64,000 nucleotides of DNA from Cristatella mucedo (Eukaryota; Bryozoa; Phylactolaemata; Cristatellidae), in the NCBI GenBank assembly GCA_009760855.2, contig WPIO01000009.1, positions 1,544,501 through 1,608,500 of the forward strand, written 5' to 3'. Position 1 is the first letter of the stretch. Every line of letters starts with the position of its first letter. The translations under genes and the position numbers were made by a program. Below are positions 57,091 through 64,000 of the stretch, in pieces. The notes under the pieces are model-generated. The model was not told the DNA's origin, searched no databases, and worked only from the letters and a program-made list of their open reading frames with translations.

Positions 57091-57495
57091 AGCGGTCGTT
57101 AGCTTTGTGCATAGCGGTCGTTAGCTTTAAACATAGTATACTTTGCACAGCGAGCAACCCTCGTGCGGTCAATTCCTGAAAAACTCAGAGTACTTGCACG
57201 TAAACGTGGCTTGCTGAGCATACTTTGGTCTCCTTGTCCATACGATTGAAGCTGGTTGAGTGTCAAAGTTAATACACCCAGATTGGAATACCCAGAGAAA
57301 AAGAAAACTTAATCAGCTCTATATACGATGTCTTAGCACTAGCTGTGTCTCAGAAGTAACCTAAATATTGCAAAATAGCTTCATACCAACCAGACTGAAC
57401 TATTGTGATGGAGTTCTTGATGAGCTTAATTATCAACACGATTCCAAAACCACACATCTCTGCCAATTAAAGTACACAGACTTAGCTAATGCACG
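57091..57495. other. No gene seen
   Basis: Unassigned sequence after the local repeat. Confidence 0.4.
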
Positions 57496-57499
57496 GGTA

Positions 57500-57660
57500 G
57501 TCATGGAAAGCATATGAAATGATATGAAAAGCTCACCAGAAAAGATGTCTTCGAGTCAAGCTGAAAAGTCATTCCTTGCAGCAACTGAAGCCGAAAGAGA
57601 GTTTCTTCAGTGCATATGAGCTAAAGGCTCGATCACCAAGAGCTATCGATTTAGCGTTCG
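57500..57660 (-). mobile_element. LINE C-terminal fragment, minus strand
   Basis: The minus strand encodes GDRAFSSYALKKL, the GDRAFSSYAPK motif of family A, and little else. Confidence 0.55.
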
Positions 57661-57689
57661 AGACAGCGAAATGAGCGCTTGCAGAGCAG

Positions 57690-57960
57690 CCTGTGAGAGT
57701 TAACTGAAGGCAAACCAAGAGCGATTCCAAAGTTGGAAAGGCTAAAGCTAGAAATCTTTTCTGTCAGCATATTCCCTGCTGAATCGGCACAAAATCTAGA
57801 TGTCACGTTCCAACGTAACCTTTCATTAGACAACCACATCAGCTCCACATTCATGTCTGCCTACGTTGACCTGCATAACTTTGCCAGAATTCGGCCTCGT
57901 AATACCCTTCAATCCGCCAAACGGCCACCACAACTATTATGCTAGAAGCTCTATTTAAGA
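57690..57960 (+). mobile_element. LINE family A fragment, plus strand
   Basis: The frame 57733-57945 reads MERLKLEIFSVSIFPAESAQ then NLDVTFQRNLSLDNHISSTF and DLHNFARIRP. It is equivalent to the family A segment LERLTLKIGSTRIFPVESAQ...LSLDDRIS...LHNIAEIRA. Confidence 0.85.
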
Positions 57961-57999
57961 TTGTGTGCTGTGCTACTCTTCGGTTACTGTGCACTCCCA

Positions 58000-58760
58000 T
58001 AACTTCACACTAATTGCCTCGATCATTCGGCAGCGATGAACTGCAATTGCAATGGCGATTGCAATGGCCCGGCCCACTACATCAATCCCCTGAAACCCGC
58101 CACAAAACGGGCTGAATAGATTCTCCAAAAGTGATTGCACGTTGCTCTAATTTCCGGCTACTATTTTAATGGCACAGCTCTTTACAAATTACCTTGACCA
58201 TTCGGCAGCAATGCACTGCAATTGACTGCAGTGGTACGGGCCAATACAGCACTCTTCAGCGATCTGATGCAAAATACACTGAATTGGTGTGGCAATGCTC
58301 CAAGTTTGAACTTATGTTACCGAGAACACTGGTTAGAGTCAACCACATCATTTGAAGCTATTGTGCTCGTACAATCTCAGGCAAGGCATGGCAACTTAAA
58401 GCAACGGCTCGGCTCGAAGCAGCAATCCCTCACAATGTGTGGCAAGTCAACCACACATTGGCTGCACGAAGTGTCAATTGTCATCGCATTTCACGTTTTT
58501 TAGGTAAAACTGAAATCTTAGGACTTTCAAGCTATTTTCCGGCTAATTGTCAACAATTCACGGCGATCGAAAGCAATGACAGGGACCAATGCTGCAATGA
58601 TAGGGCCAGTCTACATGTTTATCAGCTGCATTAAAAGTGCAACCGCATCTTTTTCACTAATCCCTAACCTACAATCGTCGGCGATGCACGGCAATCGGTG
58701 GCTATGTCCCACAAAAATACGAGTATCCACACGTAACGTCACAAATAGATGGAAATTTTC
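58000..58760. repeat. Degenerate GCAAT/CGATTGC-rich repeats
   Basis: The block ATTCGGCAGCGATGAACTGC at 58024-58043 recurs as ATTCGGCAGCAATGCACTGC at 58200-58219. Later versions are CACGGCGATCGAAAGCAATG (58559-58578) and GATGCACGGCAATCGGTGG (58683-58701). Similar strings in inverse orientation occur at 63190-63670. Confidence 0.45.
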
Positions 58761-59532
58761 TCGGCGAGGATCTTTATAGATTTCTCTTTATCTTCCAGTC
58801 TATTTTTTTGCTCTGTGGAAATTATACTGTTGATGCTAGCTCTCAGTCCCTGCATTTCAGTTAACGGAAATGACCCTTGCAAGAGCAAAAACCTTCTTCA
58901 TTCAGTAGGCTAGGCAAAGCTAAAACTATATTTCGGGTAGCACAGCCCACTCCTTTTTAAAAGTTCTCCTTCCATTTCAACCTAGTATGTGTTCCTGTTT
59001 TCCATATCGGGAAATGAACAGCAAGATATTGCTAATCGTCCAGCAAATCCTACAACTCATTACAACCTTTTAGAAATCGCTCATCAATCGGCTATGGGAA
59101 GCTTTCCTTCTCGTGGCATGATTCCACATTACATTAGTTTAAAGTTAATCCGAAAATTGTGATGTCATTTTGCAATTTATGGTCGAGTAGTGCACAGCAT
59201 TAGATATGATGTGCTCTTCCAATGCCGTACTGTTTAAACTGTAGGTCCACGGCGTGCATCTACCTTGGCTCACAGAGAAAGGGTGCGCTGAATGAGAGAT
59301 TACTAGAGCTCACTCAACGGCCATGCTGCTTTGTGTGCACACAACACATCTATCAACCTCGACCTCACCAATCTGGCCATACTACCTTTTGCCTTAACGT
59401 ATGTGATTGCATAGTCGTCGCAGGTTCGTGGTTTTATTAATAGTGTCAGCAGCACTGAAATGGCAATTGAGGACGGTTTGTGTAATCATCACGAATCATT
59501 TGGTAATGCTATCGAAACAGCATCTCTAAAGT
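58761..59532. other. No gene seen
   Basis: Unassigned sequence left of the hAT element. Confidence 0.4.
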
Positions 59533-59540
59533 GCCTAGAA

Positions 59541-62243
59541 CAGAGGTGTCCAACCTTTTGCATTGGGGGGGCCACATTTCACAAATGTAAAAGGTCCGGG
59601 GGCCACATGTCAATTGGAGTAGTTAACCGCATCAGAAAATAGGATCGTAATTTAGTATGACTATTACTATTATACTTATTAAATATACCGCAATACAATA
59701 GTATTTTTAGCATAATTATAATTAAAAATAATAAATAATAAAAATGTAATCATAAATCCTGGAAAATAATTCGATAGATATTATGGTCAATCTTTTACTT
59801 TTGGATTTTATTTTAATAACATGAAGACAGAAACATATAAAACTTAAAAAACTACATGACAAGGACTCACATAATATTAATGTCTTCGGATTAATTAAAT
59901 GCCACAGGTATTCAATGTCTTCTGCACTGCAGGCATCAATGAGATATTTGGCATTGTTTCTGTTTGCATAAAAAGTCGACATCTGCTGCAACAGTGGATG
60001 TGGCAATTCTAAGGATTCCTGATAAATGTTAATCTGCGAGAACGGATCGAGTCTTTGTTTTCACATTTTTCAGTCTGGAAAAAGCTGTTCACGGCAACAT
60101 GTGCTGCCAAAAAGTGCAATATACCTGCGAGCATGGTTGGCTAGATTAGGAAAAGAGTCTGATGAAACATACTGCTTGTAAAAGGTAACAAGGTCATGCT
60201 GATCAGAAGCAGTTTTTAAATTGCTGTCATTATGAATGTCGATTAGTTCGAGTTGAAATTCATCAGGTGCATCAGAGGGATCGATATTAAATGGATTACT
60301 AATCATGTTCATGTCATCCGCATGTTGTTGGAAATCCTGAAACCTCTCTTCAAATTCATCAACAAGTTTGCTAACAAGAGTGGAGTACTTCATATGAGCC
60401 AGCGTTTCAGGCGATCATGTTGCTAGTGTGAAATGTAACAGTTTCTTCTGATCTAAGTGTTTCCGGAAAAGTTTCAGCTTTTGCACAAACGCAACAACAC
60501 ACTCATACATTTTATGGACCAGTTGATCCTTACCTAGGAGTTTGACATTAGGATCTGCAAGATGTTTGGTCATGTCCACCGAAAAAGTTAAGTCATTCAA
60601 CCACTGCTGGTCATCGAGGAAGCCAACATCTTTTCCCTTTTCAGTCATATTTTTTTTTATTTGCAGCCGAAGTGACCAAAACCTGGCTAACGTGTTTGCC
60701 CTACTTAGCCAACGGACTTGGCAGAAATAAATAACATCACAATGATCTGATCCCAACTCTTCAAGGAAAGCCTGATATTGTCTGTGGTTTAGCGAACGAG
60801 AACTTATCACATTGACTATTGAAACTACATTGTCCATTACATGTTGCATGCTCAAGACCTTTGCACATAGCTGTTCTTGGTGGATGAGGCAGTGATGACT
60901 GACAATTTTGTGAGGTACTAATTTTACCATTTAAGATACAAATCCATTGTGTCTACCTGTCATTGAAGGGGCTCCGTCTGTGGTTCAACCAATCAATTTA
61001 GTTTCAGGAAGATTAAATTTTATGAGGACCCTCTTGACCTGATACAAAATATTCCTCCTCTTTGTAGTGCCTTTCATTGAACATATATCCAACAGTTCTT
61101 CGACAATGACAAACTTTCCTGTTACTCCGCGTACAAACACCGACAGTTGAGCCGTATCGCTATTGTCCGTGCTTTCGTCGAGCACAAGAGAATAAAATTT
61201 GCATTCAGCAAGTCTTTTAGTGAAATTCTTTTATGTTGGATGCGAGCTAGTCAGCTCTTCTCGCAACCGTTTGATGAGAAAGACTGACTTTCTCTACTTC
61301 TGACTTCTTTTCTGGACATACCACACCATTAAACAGGATGAGGCATTCTTTAACAAATTCACCATCGGAAAATGCTTTCCCCCACTTAGCTATAGCTTCA
61401 GCTATTAAAAAACTTACTTTGGTTGAAGCCTCAGACTTGTTGCTGACTGCTGTAAACAATGACTGCTGTCCGATGACGCTCTGTTTCAACGAGTTCACGC
61501 GATCAATTCGAAGTTGACCAGTCAGGCTGTTGCACCTGTCGCCATGCTTTGTTGAAAAATGTCGCTTAACATTGTACTCCTTTGCAACGGCAATTGTTTC
61601 TTGGCATATTAGGCACATTATCCTACCGAAGCGTTCCATTACAAAATAGTCTACAGTCCAAGATGCTTTGAAAAGTCTTCCCTCTGCGTCAATTTTTCGT
61701 TTTGTGCTAGTATTCACATTCGCCTCCATTTTTCTCTCTGAAATAAAAAAACAGATCAGTTACGAATTGATTAATTTATATTTTATCACAGCAATATCGT
61801 AGTATTAGTAAGTAAGTTGGGCAATATGCGTTTTTTGGAAAACCTACCTGACTGATTCCAGTTCGTGCAGCAGCAACTGAGAAACGGCTCTTTTTTTCTA
61901 TCCACAGTGTGAAACAGTTAATTCCGCTTGCGGAAGCGTTACAAATGTGATCGTAATGGCGCCGCTGTGGCACAAATATATTTCCCCTTCACGCCAAAAT
62001 GTTCACCTGAAGGCTAGCAAAATAAATCAATTTGTTTACCTTCACGTGAAAATAGCCATTCGGACACCTTCACGCTTCACGTTCACGTGAAGTACATCAC
62101 AGCGCCTTATATTGCCGTTTGTAATGATTAAAAATTAACGAAAAACATTAAGTGACAAATATTTTTGGGATAACGTTGCGGGCCGCATAGAAGACCTCGG
62201 CGGGCCGGGTTGTGGCCCGTGGGCCACGTGTTGGACACCCCTG
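59541..62243 (-). mobile_element. Full-length but inactive hAT DNA transposon, 2703 bp
   Basis: The left end is CAGAGGTGTCCAAC and the right end, on the minus strand, is CAGGGGTGTCCAAC: 13 of 14 identical, typical of Charlie-type hAT ends. Sub-terminal GGCC-rich sequence is present at both ends. An identical 8-bp duplication flanks it. The transposase reads right to left. The exact target duplication suggests a fairly recent insertion even though the coding region is broken; the copy was perhaps already dead and moved in trans, or it decayed after insertion. Confidence 0.95.
59800..61729 (-). pseudogene. hAT transposase (GTF2IRD2/ZBED-like), disrupted
   Basis: Starts with ATG at 61729. It encodes, in order, a BED-type finger (WTVDYFV, CLIC, then KRHFSTKH; residues about 24-64), the segment ALDESTD-like LVLDESTDNSDTAQL (61190-61150), TTDGAPSMTGRHNGF (about 60940-60985), HCLIHQEQLCAKVL (60895-60850), QVRWLSRANTLARFW (60725-60680) and the C-terminal dimerisation part ALFGSTCCREQLF (about 60075-60110). 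Breaks: one frameshift at about 61233-61250 and in-frame stops at 61231-61233, 60985-60987, 60931-60933, 60415-60417, 60070-60072 and 60061-60063. The homology is to hAT transposases that gave rise to the vertebrate GTF2IRD2 C-terminal region and ZBED5-like proteins. Confidence 0.93.
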
Positions 62244-62251
62244 GCCTAGAA

Positions 62252-62505
62252 TGAGATTCCCTTCTCTGAGGTTACTACACAAAAGTATTAATATTGTATT
62301 ATCTCACAAAGCGCAAATGTGTGTATGGAAATAGGTACTACCCGTAAGTACACGGTTGGGGTCGTCACAACATGACGAACTACAACAAAGTAGTCACGGC
62401 ATTAGGAAGGTTGAGAAACACTGCATTAACCAACTTATGATGTAAAGAAAATACATCTTTTAATCGCTATTATTAAATGCTAAAATACAGGGCTTAAATA
62501 ATGTA
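62252..62505. other. No gene seen
   Basis: Short unassigned spacer. Confidence 0.4.
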
Positions 62506-62509
62506 ATCA

Positions 62510-62850
62510 TAATAACAATAACTGTAATACATTTGATAAAGTGCCCCTAGAGAACGGAATCTCATTGTAGGTGCTTTACAATTGCTGCAAAGGAAGAACG
62601 ATCGCTCAATCAACTATTAGAATAACTTGTTAAGGAAGACATGCACAGGGTCAGTATGCAAGTGTGGTAAGTGGCAGAATGCAGCCGTGTCAGCAGGCAT
62701 TAGCACGTAAAAGATCTACCACATAGATCCACTATATGCTGTCTTACATAAATGCGTTTTTAGTTTTTTTTAATGCGGACAAGTCAGGAAATGTTGTGAC
62801 TCGAGTCGGGAGTGAGCTCCTTGCTTTGGGAGCACATGTCAGCCCAATAA
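62510..62850 (-). mobile_element. LINE family A, 3' end fragment
   Basis: An (AAT)n-like tail is followed by CATTTGATAAAGTGCCCCTA, the family A 3' untranslated region (ACATGCACAGGGTCAGTATG) and a short piece of the C-terminal coding end up to TTGCTTTGGGAGCACATG. Confidence 0.85.
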
Positions 62851-64000
62851 ACAATTAATAAAATCTAACGAACACAGAGGTATCGTGTTGAGCGTCATTC
62901 TGCGACTTTCTGTGCAACACAAGCTTTTACGGAAGCTATGTATGGAAAGAAAACCATCAGTTATATTGATCGGAGCGGTATTTGACATCGCAAGAGCAAA
63001 AGTAACATCTCAATGCTTCACTGGTCTTCGCACGTTTCTTTGGCACGTACAGTAAGCACTCAGGTACACCTCCTATTCCAAGCCAGATCCTTGCTGTGTG
63101 AGCATGCGAGAACTAGAGGAGGAGTAAGACAAAGGACGTGAATTCAACTTGCAAATTATCACCATATAGGCATTGACCTTGTCAGTGAGTGCGTGCACGT
63201 GAGTGGACGAGATGTTCAATGTCGCCGATCACTTCGTTTTTTTGACTATCGAGACGAGATAGGTCCTAGCTACCGAAACAGTAATAGATTGGCATATCTC
63301 CCCGAGCGATTGCCGTCGATTGCCGTGCATTCCCTTCGATTGAACGAGCACAGTGGGCAGAAAATATGCGGCGGGCGGTTACATGTTAAGTGGAACGAGA
63401 GTTGCAGTTACTTGCAGCCAATCTTGTCGATTAACCACGGATTGCACTCTCTGAGCTGACCGTCGCTGTTCATTGCCGCTCATTGCTGAAGGCTGACGAG
63501 CGAGGCGTCTCAAAAGTGCAAAAGGATTACTTGAAAGCAGCCAAATTTTATAAGGAATGGCAATTGGGGCATCTCGCTGCTAATTTCTCGTTAATCGGCC
63601 GCGAGTTAAGGCGTTGGCCAGCTATTCCTGTCGATTGACATTTATTGCTGGGCAAAAACCTCTGCATCTGCGAATAAGTTGGTTGTATCGAGACCTAAGG
63701 CAGAAATACCTAACAGATGGTCACGAAGCACTTGAGCTGCAATTAGATAGTATAAACAAGTGAAATTCCCCGATTGAGCATCAGGTAAAATTATTCCGTT
63801 CCATTTGGCTTATCAAATAGGTATGCAGTAGAATTTTTACCTTTAAGCCTTCTGCTGTTAAAGTCTGCCATTTGAATATCTAGTGAAGCTGTTGTGTTAC
63901 CTTTGTTTTAATATTATTAATATTCTTAATTATTTAACCTTGTTAAAGTCAACCATGGAACACGCTGGAGTCTTATGCGGCGGTTTTTACCTCTCGGGGT
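62851..64000. repeat. No gene; degenerate CGATTGCCG repeats at 63190-63670
   Basis: GCGATTGCCGTCGATTGCCG (63308-63327), TTCATTGCCGCTCATTGCTG (63470-63489) and CTGTCGATTGACATTTATTG (63628-63647) resemble, on the opposite strand, the repeats at 58000-58760. The 88-codon frame at 63193-63459 is not recognised. Confidence 0.4.

Larger units (their letters stand above)
59533..62251. repeat. 8-bp target site duplication of the hAT element
   Basis: GCCTAGAA occurs at 59533-59540 and again at 62244-62251, exactly bordering the element. Eight bases is the standard hAT target duplication. Confidence 0.93.

Overview
This is a repeat-rich stretch of an animal nuclear genome, most likely an invertebrate. 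There are no bacterial features, long open frames are lacking, and most recognisable sequence is transposon debris: L2/CR1-group LINEs, two hAT lineages, a tRNA-derived SINE family and TA-flanked miniature DNA elements. The only two convincing cellular genes are small single coding exons, each preceded by a splice acceptor. I cannot name the species. The cysteine-stabilised alpha-beta (CS-alpha-beta) peptides would fit an arthropod, mollusc or similar lineage, but that is inference.

The two likely genes encode secreted cysteine-rich peptides of 86 and 87 residues (CDS 12525-12785 and 52919-53182, both +). Each has a signal peptide, then six cysteines spaced C-x4-C-x3-C-x(6-10)-C-x9-C-x-C with a G-x-C before the last pair, and a tail of 19-25 residues. 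This is the CS-alpha-beta pattern of defensins and of related channel-blocking peptides. The second gene sits in a decayed tandem array (50441-57090): its downstream flank occurs twice (50441-51200 and 53183-54030) and a TATA-bearing block occurs twice (51218-52125 and 56178-57090), but only one coding exon survives. The downstream flank of the first gene (12931-13420) is repeated at the very start of the window (1-498), so another copy of that gene may lie just to the left of the window.

Layout. 0-12 kb: the duplicated flank, a mariner-like miniature element, an old hAT relic and several minus-strand L2 fragments. 12.2-14.5 kb: peptide gene 1 and its flank, split by an L2 insertion that is absent from the copy at position 1. 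15-19.5 kb: L2 and SINE fragments. 19.5-21.6 kb: a decayed tandem repeat of about 175 bp, interrupted by a C-rich insertion of about 750 bp. 22-34 kb: hairpin and palindrome sequences, SINEs, large microsatellites and L2 fragments. 33.6-44.9 kb: degenerate CCTAAA-like tracts, a TA-flanked miniature element, L2 fragments and a second old hAT relic. 46-50.4 kb: L2 fragments. 50.4-57.1 kb: the peptide-gene array. 59541-62243: a structurally complete but coding-dead hAT element with an exact 8-bp target duplication. The right end holds an L2 3' end and degenerate repeats.

The open frames with clear transposon relatives are broken copies. Apart from the two peptide genes I cannot assign any intact protein-coding gene. 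A 130-codon open frame on the minus strand at 44087-44479 is unrecognised.
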